Positions 1-7,625 of a DNA stretch of 22,828 nucleotides are shown one piece after another; the stretch's first letter is position 1, and each line of letters opens with the position of its first letter. The position numbers were made by a program, and so were the translations under genes. Source of the stretch: Candidatus Caldipriscus sp. T1.2 (GTDB lineage Bacteria; Hydrothermota; Hydrothermia; LBFQ01); NCBI GenBank assembly GCA_000980735.1, contig LBFQ01000049.1:1888-24715 (forward strand), in the 5' to 3' direction. The notes beneath the pieces were generated by a model. The model was not told the DNA's origin, made no database searches, and saw only the letters and a program-made list of their open reading frames with translations.

Positions 1-1
1 C

Positions 2-253
2 GAATATACCAAAAAGAGCGTAGATGTGCCACCGCATGGGTGTTTTGGACAGGGACATATAGCCTTTGCAATAAGGGAAGATGAAATAGAGGATCTGAAA
101 GAAAAACTTAGGGAGCTTGGGATACAGATAGAGGCGGAGGTTAATTGGAAAAATGGGGGGAGGTCAATATACATTAGGGATCCCTTTGGGAACAGCGTTG
201 AATTTACCACCCCGAAAACCTGGGGGTACGATTGGAAAGATTTTACAGGTTAA
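2..253 (+). CDS. VOC (glyoxalase/dioxygenase-fold) protein, C-terminal part
   Basis: The reading frame is open to the left edge, so the gene starts outside the window. The GTG at 26 is probably internal, because residues before it (ending SVDVPP) read on without a stop. The visible 84 residues hold the second half of a vicinal-oxygen-chelate module: a GHIAFAI strand, a helix (EDLKEKLRELGI), then SIYIRDPFGNSVEF. The H of GHIAF and the E of VEF sit where this superfamily usually places metal ligands. Members include glyoxalase I, fosfomycin-resistance proteins and ring-cleaving dioxygenases, and substrate cannot be told from this fragment. Its end overlaps the start of waaA by 22 bp, suggesting one transcript. 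Confidence 0.8.
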   Translation, partial: EYTKKSVDVPPHGCFGQGHIAFAIREDEIEDLKEKLRELGIQIEAEVNWKNGGRSIYIRDPFGNSVEFTTPKTWGYDWKDFTG

Positions 254-1227
254 TATCCTCCCTTATCCCAGTAAATTGCCAAAATATTGATGGGGAAGTT
301 CTCTTTCATGCATCATCAATTGGGGAGATAAACGCCCTTTATCCTCTAATAAAAAAGTTCCCATCCTACAAGCTTTCGGTTTTCACAAAATGGGGATACG
401 AATATGCAAGATCTTTGGGTTTGAACGTTATAAGGTTCCCATTTGATAATCCTAAATGCTTAAGGGAGATCTTGAGAGGTGTTAGGATGGTTATCATAGC
501 GGAGACGGAGATCTGGCCGAATTTGATAATCACCGCAAAGGATATGGGTATAAAGGTTTTCATAGTAAATGGGACGGTTGGTGAAAGGGCTTTTAAGGTT
601 TATAAAAAATTGGGGTTGTTTAGGAGGGCAATAAGCGCGGTGGATCTTGTAATCTGCCAAAGCGAGGAGGATGAGAGGAAGTTTAGGGAGATGGGGGCAA
701 GAAATGTTGAGGTCTTTGGGAATTTGAAATTTGACGGTGTAGAAAGGCCAATAAAGGATATAAAATTTGAGAGGTTTAAAGTGGAAAATTCCTTCATATT
801 CGCAAATATAAGGGGGAAGGAAATTGGGGATGTAGTTAAGGCGATAAAGTTTTCAATGGAGAGATTAGGAAATTTAAGTTTCATAATAGCGCCGAGGCAC
901 CTTGAGAATGTAAGGAAAATTGAGAGAGAACTTAAGGGGGCTGGCATAGATTTTTCCCTTAGAACTAAGGAAGGGGAAAGTAAGGTTTTAATATTGGATA
1001 CGTTGGGGGAGCTTTGGAGCATTTACAGGTTCGGTAAGGGTTGTTTTGTTGGTGGAAGCCTTTACGATTATGGGGGGCATAGTTTAATAGAACCCGCATA
1101 TTGGAAATTACCCACAGCAGTAGGACCATACTTACATAAACAGCCTTACGCTTGGGATATGGTTAAGGATGGGGGCGGGTTTATTTGGGTTAGAAATTGG
1201 GGAGGGAATTGGGGGGATTCCTACTGA
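232..1227 (+). CDS. waaA: 3-deoxy-D-manno-octulosonic acid (KDO) transferase, frame broken near the 3' end
   Basis: This enzyme transfers KDO from CMP-KDO to lipid A precursor at the inner face of the cytoplasmic membrane. FHASSIGE near residues 25-32 carries the general-base Glu (E32; the Aquifex enzyme has it at about 31). ETEIWPNL, CQSEEDERKFREMGA, GNLKFD and the GGSLYDYGGHSLIEPA loop of GT-B KDO transferases follow. The start is TTG, inside the VOC gene. The frame ends early after GGGFIWVRNW; the expected C-terminal helices are readable in another frame to position 1343 (separate entry). Mending the frame gives about 370 residues, close to the short Aquifex-type enzymes. It lacks the long N-terminal membrane anchor of Proteobacterial WaaA. 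The break may be an assembly error or a real lesion. Confidence 0.93.
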   Translation: MERFYRLISSLIPVNCQNIDGEVLFHASSIGEINALYPLIKKFPSYKLSVFTKWGYEYARSLGLNVIRFPFDNPKCLREILRGVRMVIIAETEIWPNLIITAKDMGIKVFIVNGTVGERAFKVYKKLGLFRRAISAVDLVICQSEEDERKFREMGARNVEVFGNLKFDGVERPIKDIKFERFKVENSFIFANIRGKEIGDVVKAIKFSMERLGNLSFIIAPRHLENVRKIERELKGAGIDFSLRTKEGESKVLILDTLGELWSIYRFGKGCFVGGSLYDYGGHSLIEPAYWKLPTAVGPYLHKQPYAWDMVKDGGGFIWVRNWGGNWGDSY

Positions 1228-1343
1228 GGGTTTATTCCGACCCTTCCTTTGCGGAAAACCTATCCTCAAGTATATACGGATTTTACTTGAAAAATAAGGG
1301 GGTTGTGGATAGGGTTTATGAGAGGATAAATTTATGGAAATAG
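1194..1343 (+). pseudogene. waaA: Out-of-frame C-terminal segment of waaA
   Basis: In the frame whose codons start at 1194, 1197 and so on, the sequence reads (K)LGRELGGFLLRVYSDPSF and ends YERINLWK before TAG at 1341-1343. This is the helical C-terminus a KDO transferase should have and does not have in its own frame, which stops at 1225-1227. One missing base, or two extra, within the G-rich stretch 1198-1216 joins the two parts. The mended gene would overlap the next ATG (1334) by 10 bp, matching the tight overlaps elsewhere in the window. The segment has no start of its own and is not an independent gene. Confidence 0.8.
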
Positions 1344-2386
1344 TGGTGATCCTCGATTCTTGGAACTATTCGGGATTTGGGGATCAAAAAAGGGGGGACA
1401 GCATAACTTTGGGTATTTTAAGGGATTTGGCGGAAAGGGGATACCCTTTAGCGGAAGCGAAAATTTTTTTGGGAAAGAGGGAATACTTAGCCCTTTTGGA
1501 TAAGGGGAAGTTCGTTTTCTTAAAACCTTCGCAAATTTATGGGGAATTTCCAGAAGGAAATATCCGTTGGATACTCAGGGGATATTACGGTAAAGCCTTC
1601 AGGTACTCCGAAATTTTGAAGGTATCAAAATTGGCAAGGTTTTACGACTTGGATCTTAAGGTCTTCAGGGGCAAAGAAGATGTGATTCTATATTTTTCTT
1701 CCCCATCAAACTCAAGAGTTTTCCTCAATTTGGTGGGTGGGAAAACAGCAACTGGTTATCTTTCGGTTTCCGTTTTCAACCTTTTTTCCATAGTAGGAAA
1801 ATTTGAGGTCCTTGGGCAGTTTGATACCTTAAGGTTCTATTCTGAATTTTCTGGGGACATATCGGAAAATATTTACCTTCCCTTCGGGGTTTTTCTTGAG
1901 GGGAACTTGGGAAAAGATGGGATATTTTATCTCTTTGGGATACACAGATGGTATAACCTTTTGAACTTTGAGTTGGGTTTTGGGGAGTTTGGCGGGAGTT
2001 TTGGGGTATTGAGGTTGATAAGTGTAGATCCAAGCTTTGAAGGGAAGATCCTTATGGGTTTTGGAGAGGTGGGGTTTGAGGGAAAATTTCGGTTTTGGAA
2101 CTTGAGGATGAGGGCGTTTAAGGGGTTTAGGAACTTGAAAAAACCCTATGGGGGCTTTGATGGATACAGGGAGGTTTCACCCCTTAACTCCTTAGAAAAC
2201 AAATTTTTTACCCTGAACCTTGAATTACCCCTTTATTCGAAGGCGGTAAAATTCGGACCCTTCTTTGATGCGCTGATTACAAGGGATACGGATTACACCT
2301 TCGGAATTTTTCTAAATTATGGAAATTTGAGGATGTTCTTGAGCAGGAGGGGGTTCTTCGGGGTATCTTTGGGGATAGAGAGATAG
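1334..2386 (+). CDS. Short Omp85/BamA-like outer-membrane protein (tentative)
   Basis: 350 residues. The first ~125 alternate short helices and strands (GILRDLAERGYPLAEAKI; later GKAFRYSEILKVSKL followed by DLDLKVF and DVILYF), which resembles two POTRA modules. From about 130 onward come many aromatic-rich amphipathic strands with tight turns (TATGYLSVSVFNLF, NIYLPFGVFLEG, FKFGP-like endings), as in a beta barrel. That order, POTRA then barrel, is that of BamA/TamA/Omp85 proteins, but the barrel is short and the C-terminal residue is Arg rather than Phe. The hydrophobic N-terminus is only about 8 residues (IVVILDSW). An in-frame TGA at 1319-1321 rules out a longer start. It overlaps the mended waaA, suggesting coupled expression of envelope genes. 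An unrelated barrel protein is the main alternative. Confidence 0.55.
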   Translation: MEIVVILDSWNYSGFGDQKRGDSITLGILRDLAERGYPLAEAKIFLGKREYLALLDKGKFVFLKPSQIYGEFPEGNIRWILRGYYGKAFRYSEILKVSKLARFYDLDLKVFRGKEDVILYFSSPSNSRVFLNLVGGKTATGYLSVSVFNLFSIVGKFEVLGQFDTLRFYSEFSGDISENIYLPFGVFLEGNLGKDGIFYLFGIHRWYNLLNFELGFGEFGGSFGVLRLISVDPSFEGKILMGFGEVGFEGKFRFWNLRMRAFKGFRNLKKPYGGFDGYREVSPLNSLENKFFTLNLELPLYSKAVKFGPFFDALITRDTDYTFGIFLNYGNLRMFLSRRGFFGVSLGIER

Positions 2387-2402
2387 GTGAAGTTTTCTCC
2401 CA

Positions 2403-2408
2403 TAAAAT
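2403..2408 (+). promoter_or_regulatory. TAAAAT -10 box for the acyl-CoA dehydrogenase
   Basis: TAAAAT lies in the 31-bp gap after the barrel gene, nine bases before the ATG at 2418. No -35 consensus is evident and no Shine-Dalgarno precedes the ATG. Transcription starting 6-9 bases after the box would give a leaderless or nearly leaderless mRNA. It is the weakest spacing of the six similar boxes in the window. Confidence 0.45.
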
Positions 2409-2417
2409 TCCCTTATT

Positions 2418-3539
2418 ATGACGGAAATTTTGGTTCCTACAGAGCTTGAAAATTTTAGGGATTACGTTAGGGAAGTTGCGGAAAGGTATGTGAAACCTTG
2501 GGCTATGGTTGTGGATAAGGAGGATAGGTTCGCAAAGGAGAGCTTCGAGGCGGTTAAAAGGGCAAATTTGGCTGGGGTGATAATACCCAAGGAGTATGGA
2601 GGTTTAGGTTTGACAACAAAACATTATATTATTTTCATAGAAGAGCTTACGAGGGTTTGTCCTTCAACCGCGGTTACGTTTGCGGTTACATCCGGCTTGG
2701 TTCCAAAATTTCTTTTAGATTTCGCATCGGAGGAGATTAAGAGGGAGTATCTACCGAAGGTGGCATCAGGGGAATATATCGGAGCGTTTGGGCTTACTGA
2801 GCCATGCTGTGGGTCCGATGCGGGGAGTTTGAAGACGAGGGCGGAAGAGGTTGAAGGGGGATTCAAAATTTACGGGCAAAAGATCTTTATTACTAACGCC
2901 TCCGTCTCAAAGTTCATCATAACGATGGCAAAAACGGATCCCGAGAAGGGAAAGAAAGGTATAACCGCATTTTTGGTAGATACGGATAGCGAGGGATTAT
3001 CGATAATCAAAAACGAGGATAAGCTCGGGTGGAGGGGTTCCGTAACTTCTGCCATATCTTACGATGGGGTCTTTGTCCCTTATTGGAAGGTCATAGGTAA
3101 AAGGGGTGAGGGTTTTAAGTATGCCTTGTCTTCCCTTGATGCGGGGAGGATCGGTATAGCAGCTATGGGTTTAGGAACTATAAAGAGGGCAATTGAAATA
3201 TCCGCGGATTATATTAGGCAAAATGGACTATCATCAAACGAAAGTTATACCTTCAGGCTTTCGGACATGTACGTTATGTACGAAACCGCGAGGGAATATA
3301 CGTTTTTTGCCGCCGAGCTTAGGGATGCTGGAAAGCCTTATACCAAGGAAGCGGCCATTGCCAAGCTCGTCGCCTCGGAATACGCTATGAGGGCGGTGAA
3401 TATAATGCTTGATATCCTTGGTCCAGATGGGGTTGTTTGGGGTGAGGCGGAGAGGCTTTTTAGGGATACGAAAATTTTGGAAATTGGGGAGGGAACGAGT
3501 GAAATCCAAAGGCTCGTTATCTCAAGAAGCATTCTATGA
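2418..3539 (+). CDS. Acyl-CoA dehydrogenase
   Basis: FAD-dependent alpha,beta-dehydrogenation of acyl-CoA thioesters, passing electrons to ETF; 373 residues, the normal length. The N-terminal helical domain is followed by the signature FGLTEPCCGSDAGSLKT (about 124-140) and YGQKIFITN (about 152-160), which bind flavin and substrate. The C-terminal helical domain ends ILEIGEGTSEIQRLVI, where the Glu of GEGT (E358) is the catalytic base position of short-chain acyl-CoA dehydrogenases. LGWRGS and DRFAKE-type segments also fit. Chain-length preference cannot be read. Its stop overlaps the ATG of miaA (ATGA, 3536-3539). The start is supported by a TAAAAT box just upstream. Confidence 0.95.
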   Translation: MTEILVPTELENFRDYVREVAERYVKPWAMVVDKEDRFAKESFEAVKRANLAGVIIPKEYGGLGLTTKHYIIFIEELTRVCPSTAVTFAVTSGLVPKFLLDFASEEIKREYLPKVASGEYIGAFGLTEPCCGSDAGSLKTRAEEVEGGFKIYGQKIFITNASVSKFIITMAKTDPEKGKKGITAFLVDTDSEGLSIIKNEDKLGWRGSVTSAISYDGVFVPYWKVIGKRGEGFKYALSSLDAGRIGIAAMGLGTIKRAIEISADYIRQNGLSSNESYTFRLSDMYVMYETAREYTFFAAELRDAGKPYTKEAAIAKLVASEYAMRAVNIMLDILGPDGVVWGEAERLFRDTKILEIGEGTSEIQRLVISRSIL

Positions 3540-4387
3540 CTATCCCCGTAATAATAGGACCAACGGGGAGTGGGAAAACGGAGGTAGCAATAGAACTTGC
3601 GGAAAAATTCGGATTTACCATAATAAACGCGGATAGCAGGAAGATCTACAAATACCTTGATATAGGAACCGCAAAACCCCCGAAGGAACTTAGGGGATTT
3701 TATAGGCTTTTGGACATAATAGAACCATGTCAGGATTTCTCCGCCTTTGCTTGGGCGATTATGGCAGAAAGGGAAATTGAAAGTCTGTTAAACGAGGGAA
3801 GGAAGGTTTTGGTGGAAGGGGCAAGCGTATTATACTTAAAGGCACTTTTTGAGGGTTTTTTTGAACATCCCAAGATTCCACCGGAGATAAGGGAAAGGGC
3901 AAGGAGCTTGGCGGAATCCGGCGAGGGTTATAAAATTTTGATGGAAAAAGACCCGGAAAGCGCAAGAAAAATACACCCAAACGATAAGTACAGGATAGCG
4001 AGGGCTTTGGAGGTTTTTCTCTTTACGGGAAAACCCATATCGGAATTAAGGAGGGAGGGAAGAAAGCCAAAATTCTCCCCCATTTATTTCTTTATAAACC
4101 TCCCAAAGGAAACCTTAAAAGGCAGACTCCTTGAAAGATCAAGGGAGATGTTTGAGAGGGGTTTAATTGAGGAGACAAGGTGGATCTTGGAAAGGTACCC
4201 TTGCTTTGTGGATTGGGGGAAGAAGGTGGTAGCTTATAAACAGGCTTTGGAGTACCTTGAAGGAAAGTACGATTATGAGGGCGCAATAATAAGGAAGGCG
4301 AAGGCGGATTGGGAGCTTGCAAGGAGGCAAATGAGGTTTATGAGGACACTAAAACCCCTTATTGTGATAAACAGGGAAGATTTATAG
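3536..4387 (+). CDS. miaA: tRNA dimethylallyltransferase
   Basis: Adds a dimethylallyl group to N6 of A37 in tRNAs reading UNN codons. The P-loop GPTGSGKT is at 8-15. INADSRKIYKYLDIGTAKP (about 30-48) is the DSxxIYxxxDIGTAKP signature. HPNDKYRIARALEVF, AYKQALEYLEG and ARRQMRFMRTL follow in the usual order. At 283 residues it is slightly short but complete. One motif diverges: the usual VGGTxLYxKAL reads VEGASVLYLKAL (about 93-103), with the double Gly lost. The product would be the substrate for the methylthiolase MiaB; the methylthiotransferase in this window is MtaB, which acts on a different base. It converges with accD, overlapping it by 6 bp. Confidence 0.95.
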   Translation: MTIPVIIGPTGSGKTEVAIELAEKFGFTIINADSRKIYKYLDIGTAKPPKELRGFYRLLDIIEPCQDFSAFAWAIMAEREIESLLNEGRKVLVEGASVLYLKALFEGFFEHPKIPPEIRERARSLAESGEGYKILMEKDPESARKIHPNDKYRIARALEVFLFTGKPISELRREGRKPKFSPIYFFINLPKETLKGRLLERSREMFERGLIEETRWILERYPCFVDWGKKVVAYKQALEYLEGKYDYEGAIIRKAKADWELARRQMRFMRTLKPLIVINREDL

Positions 4388-5221
4388 TACCGATGCCAAC
4401 ATCATCCTTAGAAGCCTTGAAACGGTTTTCTTCATCTCCCTCCTATCCACCACAAGATCCACTTGCCCGTGCTCAAGCTGAAATTCCGATCTCTGAAACC
4501 CCTCCGGCAATTCCTGTCTTATAGTTTGTTGAATAACCCTGGGACCGGCGAAGCCTATAAGCGCCCCGGGTTCCGCTATTATTACGTCCCCAAGAGCCGC
4601 AAAACTCGCCATAACCCCTCCCATGGTTGGGTCGCAAAGGATGGTTATATACGGAACCTTTGCCTTCTCAAGCTTTATTACTCCAACTGTGGTTTTTGCC
4701 ATCTGCATCAGGGAATATATTCCTTCGTGCATCCTTGCCCCACCCCCAGAGAAAAGAACCGCTATAAATGGTAGCCTGCTCTTTGAGGCGTGATCCGCTG
4801 CCCTATAAAACTTTTCTCCAAATACGCTCCCCATTGAACCACCAAGGAAACCAAAATCGGTAAAAAACGCCGTTACCTTTATCCCGTCTATATGCCCAAT
4901 ACCTGCAACGCTCGCATCGTTCATCCCATAAAGTTTTCTGTATTTCTCAAGCTTGGATTTATAATCGGGGAAGTTTAGCGGATCCACAGAAACGAGCTCT
5001 TTCCCTATTTCCTTTTCTATTCCGTTATCAAGGAGGATCGAGGCGTATTCGTAGGCGCTTATGCGGAAGTGGTAGGAACACTTTGGGCAAACCTTTGCGG
5101 TTTTTTCAAGTTCTATATTTGGCAATATTGTCTGACAGGAGGGGCATTTAACCCAAAAGTCGTCGGGAACGCTCAGGGGCTTTTCCCTCTTGGGAGGCGT
5201 CTTTTTGGGTTTGAAGAACAT
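4382..5221 (-). CDS. accD: Acetyl-CoA carboxylase carboxyltransferase subunit beta
   Basis: Carboxyltransferase half-reaction making malonyl-CoA for fatty acid synthesis, normally with AccA. A four-Cys zinc ribbon (CPSC at 26-29, CPKC at 45-48) precedes the crotonase-fold domain, with FLGGSMGSVFGEKF, SGGGARMHEG and GFAGPRVIQQT. The HEG of the oxyanion region replaces the more common QEG. The ATG at 5221 is chosen over a TTG at 5227 because it overlaps the mat stop as TGATG, the coupling seen across this cluster. Last gene of the ten-gene minus-strand cluster; its stop overlaps the end of miaA. accA is not in the window. Confidence 0.95.
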   Translation of the reverse strand: MFFKPKKTPPKREKPLSVPDDFWVKCPSCQTILPNIELEKTAKVCPKCSYHFRISAYEYASILLDNGIEKEIGKELVSVDPLNFPDYKSKLEKYRKLYGMNDASVAGIGHIDGIKVTAFFTDFGFLGGSMGSVFGEKFYRAADHASKSRLPFIAVLFSGGGARMHEGIYSLMQMAKTTVGVIKLEKAKVPYITILCDPTMGGVMASFAALGDVIIAEPGALIGFAGPRVIQQTIRQELPEGFQRSEFQLEHGQVDLVVDRREMKKTVSRLLRMMLASVL

Positions 5222-6414
5222 CAGCAAACCCCCAAACCTTCAAAGACGATCCTCTCCCAAAGCTTGGGTAGCTGATCTATTCTTTCCCTCACAAGATCAA
5301 GGATCTCCCTCTCAACATTTTCCTCAAAATCTCCCCATATCTTTATGTGGGTAAGCTGGGGCTGATTTATGGGTTTCCCTATTTGCGAAACTAAGTATAG
5401 GTAAACCTGTTTTACCCCGTAAGATGAGAATTTCTCGTATATTTCCCTGGCAATCTCATTTGCGGCTATGTTGTAAAGTTTGCCCACGTGGGATATGGGA
5501 TTTTTGCCCGCCGCCGCCTCCAAGGTCATAGGCCTGTAAGGTGTTATCAGACCATTTACCCTATTCCCCCTACCCACCTGCCCATCATCCCCCGCTTCCG
5601 CGCTCGTCCCCGTGACGGTTATATAAACCGAACCGCTTCCCTCGTCGTCCGCGGTGTTTATATGAACCTTGGCTTCCTCCCCATCCAATATCCCCTTTAC
5701 GAGATCCTCAACATCCCCCTTTATTTCACCCTTCTTTTCCAGATATTCTTTCAAGCTTGAAATGTACTTATCCACGAAGGCTAAGGCCACGGTAACGTTG
5801 AACTCTTCACCGTTCCTTACCACCATAACCTTTATATCTTCCCCCACCTCCGGATGCTTAAACTTGTAATTTTTTGAATTTAGGAACCTTTCAACCTCGA
5901 GGGCTATTTTCTCCGCCTTTGATAGCGGATAAAATCCAACCCCAAAGGATGTGTCATTTGCCAAAGGGATATTGCCGTTTCTCTCAAATAGATCAACGAG
6001 ATCCGCGCTCCCAGGGCGCGCTATGATATCCGCCCTTATGTGCCTCTTCGGGTCAAGGTTTGGTATGTTTTCCTTGATCCACCCTTCCACCGTCCTATAA
6101 AAGAGTTCCAATATTTCCTTATCAAGGTTTTGTCCCTTATAGGAATTCGTGACCCTTCCAACCAGCGAGAAGATTATAGGCTCTATAACTTCGCCTCCCC
6201 CAAACCTAGGTTTTGCCACCCCTCCAACAAGTATCGCCTTATCCACATTGTGATGTAGGATCCTCCCGAACCTCTCAAGGTAGAGTTTGGAAAGTTCCCT
6301 GCTAAACTCCTCCGCCAGGGAATCGCATATCGTGTCGGGATGACCCAATCCTTTCCTCTCCACTATCTCAAGGTCGTTCTCCTCAAAGTGGGATAACCTC
6401 TCTATCTTTATCAT
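5221..6414 (-). CDS. mat: S-adenosylmethionine synthetase, archaeal type
   Basis: Makes S-adenosylmethionine from methionine and ATP. It belongs to the archaeal MAT family, which is very distant in sequence from bacterial MetK. Signatures in order are EIVERKGLGHPDTICD (about 16-31), ILHHNVDKA, RFGGGEVI, LANDTSFGVGFYPLS, VHINTADD, the long conserved TGTSAEAGDDGQVGRGNRVN with LITPYRP following, EAAAGKNPISHVGK, and SQIGKPINQPQ. The 397-residue length matches archaeal enzymes. The ATG overlaps the mtaB stop as ATGA. Sitting directly after mtaB, a radical-SAM enzyme that consumes SAM, makes functional sense. No bacterial-type metK is visible in the window. Confidence 0.96.
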   Translation of the reverse strand: MIKIERLSHFEENDLEIVERKGLGHPDTICDSLAEEFSRELSKLYLERFGRILHHNVDKAILVGGVAKPRFGGGEVIEPIIFSLVGRVTNSYKGQNLDKEILELFYRTVEGWIKENIPNLDPKRHIRADIIARPGSADLVDLFERNGNIPLANDTSFGVGFYPLSKAEKIALEVERFLNSKNYKFKHPEVGEDIKVMVVRNGEEFNVTVALAFVDKYISSLKEYLEKKGEIKGDVEDLVKGILDGEEAKVHINTADDEGSGSVYITVTGTSAEAGDDGQVGRGNRVNGLITPYRPMTLEAAAGKNPISHVGKLYNIAANEIAREIYEKFSSYGVKQVYLYLVSQIGKPINQPQLTHIKIWGDFEENVEREILDLVRERIDQLPKLWERIVFEGLGVC

Positions 6415-7625
6415 TTCGTTAAGTATTCTACGGTTGATTTACCAAAGAGGGCGCCCGAATCCCTATCCTCAAGGATGAGCACCTTCACTATTTCCCCCCT
6501 TAGATCCACATCCGCCTCAAATGTTACCCTAAGGTAGTTTTCTGAGATGCCACTTGCCAATCCGTTTTTTACATTCTCAACCAATACGTTCAATGTCCTT
6601 CCCAAAAATTTCATCCTATACTCCTTCTTCTTTTGCGAGATAAGGTTTTGTATCCTCCTCACCCTCTCCTTCCTAACGTTGGGCGGAAGTTCGCCTAGCT
6701 TATAAGCTTCCGTCCCTTCCCTGGGGGAATACTCAAAAGCGTGGACGTAAGCAAAGGGGTATTTCCTTATAAGATCCAAGGTTTCCTCAAAGTCCTCCTC
6801 CGTTTCCGTTGGGAAGGCAACTATTATATCCGTACCTACGGCCACATCCGGGATCTTGCGGTATATCCTGTTTAAAACCTCTTCGTAAATCTCCCTCGTA
6901 TAAGGCCTTTTCATATCCCTCAAAACCCTGTTTGATCCCGATTGGGCGGAAATGTGGAAATGCGGGCAAAGGTTCTCCCTTTCTGCGAATAATTCTATAA
7001 GATCATCGGTGACGTGGGTTGGTTCTATTGAGGAGAGCCTGAACCTTACGTTGGGAAACCTTTCGGATAGTAAGGATATTAGGTCCGCTAAGCTTTTTCC
7101 CCATTCCTTACCCCAATCCCCTATCTGAGTTCCGGTTAAAACTATCTCCTTTGTGCTTTCCGCCAAAGCTTCGGCATCCTTAAGGATCCTATCAAGGGGC
7201 AAGCTCCTTGATTTTCCCCTTGAGAACCTTATGGAACAATATGTGCATTCAAAATCGCAACCCTCCTGCACCTTCAAAACCCCCCTAGTTCTTCTTATGG
7301 AAACCAGGGGTAAAAACTGTTCGTTAAACCCAAAGTGCTCTAAAACCTTTTCAATAGACCCCGAGAAATCCGCAACCTCGTAAGGCCTGAGTTTCGCGGC
7401 GCACCCCGTGTATATAACCTCCTTCCCGAGATCCTTATAACGCCTTACCGCCCTCCTACTCTCCCTCTCCGCTTTATGCGTTACCGCGCAAGAGTTTACA
7501 ATTACTATATCCGCCTCCTCTGGATTTTCAACTATCTTATACCCCTTCCTTAAAAGGGCGCTTGATAAATACTCGCTATCGTAATAGTTCGTCCTACAGC
7601 CGAAGGTTTGGATGAATACCTTCAT
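6411..7625 (-). CDS. mtaB: tRNA (N6-threonylcarbamoyladenosine(37)-C2)-methylthiotransferase
   Basis: Radical-SAM methylthiotransferase converting t6A37 to ms2t6A37 in tRNA. The N-terminal domain has FGCRTN with Cys10, NSCAVT with Cys46 and TGC with Cys75, the three ligands of the auxiliary 4Fe-4S cluster. The radical-SAM motif CDFECTYC is at 123-130. RFRLSSIEP, HFHISAQSG and GTDIIVAFPTET follow. FGCRTN (not FGCQMN) and the VT after Cys46 favour MtaB over MiaB. The C-terminal ~60 residues would be a TRAM-like RNA-binding domain. Length 404 is typical. Starts inside the end of the M16 gene (ATGA, 7622-7625). Confidence 0.93.
   Translation of the reverse strand: MKVFIQTFGCRTNYYDSEYLSSALLRKGYKIVENPEEADIVIVNSCAVTHKAERESRRAVRRYKDLGKEVIYTGCAAKLRPYEVADFSGSIEKVLEHFGFNEQFLPLVSIRRTRGVLKVQEGCDFECTYCSIRFSRGKSRSLPLDRILKDAEALAESTKEIVLTGTQIGDWGKEWGKSLADLISLLSERFPNVRFRLSSIEPTHVTDDLIELFAERENLCPHFHISAQSGSNRVLRDMKRPYTREIYEEVLNRIYRKIPDVAVGTDIIVAFPTETEEDFEETLDLIRKYPFAYVHAFEYSPREGTEAYKLGELPPNVRKERVRRIQNLISQKKKEYRMKFLGRTLNVLVENVKNGLASGISENYLRVTFEADVDLRGEIVKVLILEDRDSGALFGKSTVEYLTK

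Noticed and set aside
26..28. GTG as the start of a 75-residue VOC protein
   Set aside because: The frame is open to the left edge and half of the VOC module would be missing; the gene is cut by the window.
600..1022. 140-residue open frame on the minus strand inside waaA
   Set aside because: Antisense shadow of a well-supported gene, low-complexity composition, no start context.
1190..1343. Programmed ribosomal frameshift in waaA
   Set aside because: No slippery heptamer plus downstream structure of a known type, and two other genes in the window show similar breaks at homopolymers, so an error is simpler.
5225..5227. TTG start for accD
   Set aside because: The ATG at 5221 forms a TGATG overlap with mat, the coupling pattern used throughout, so it is preferred.
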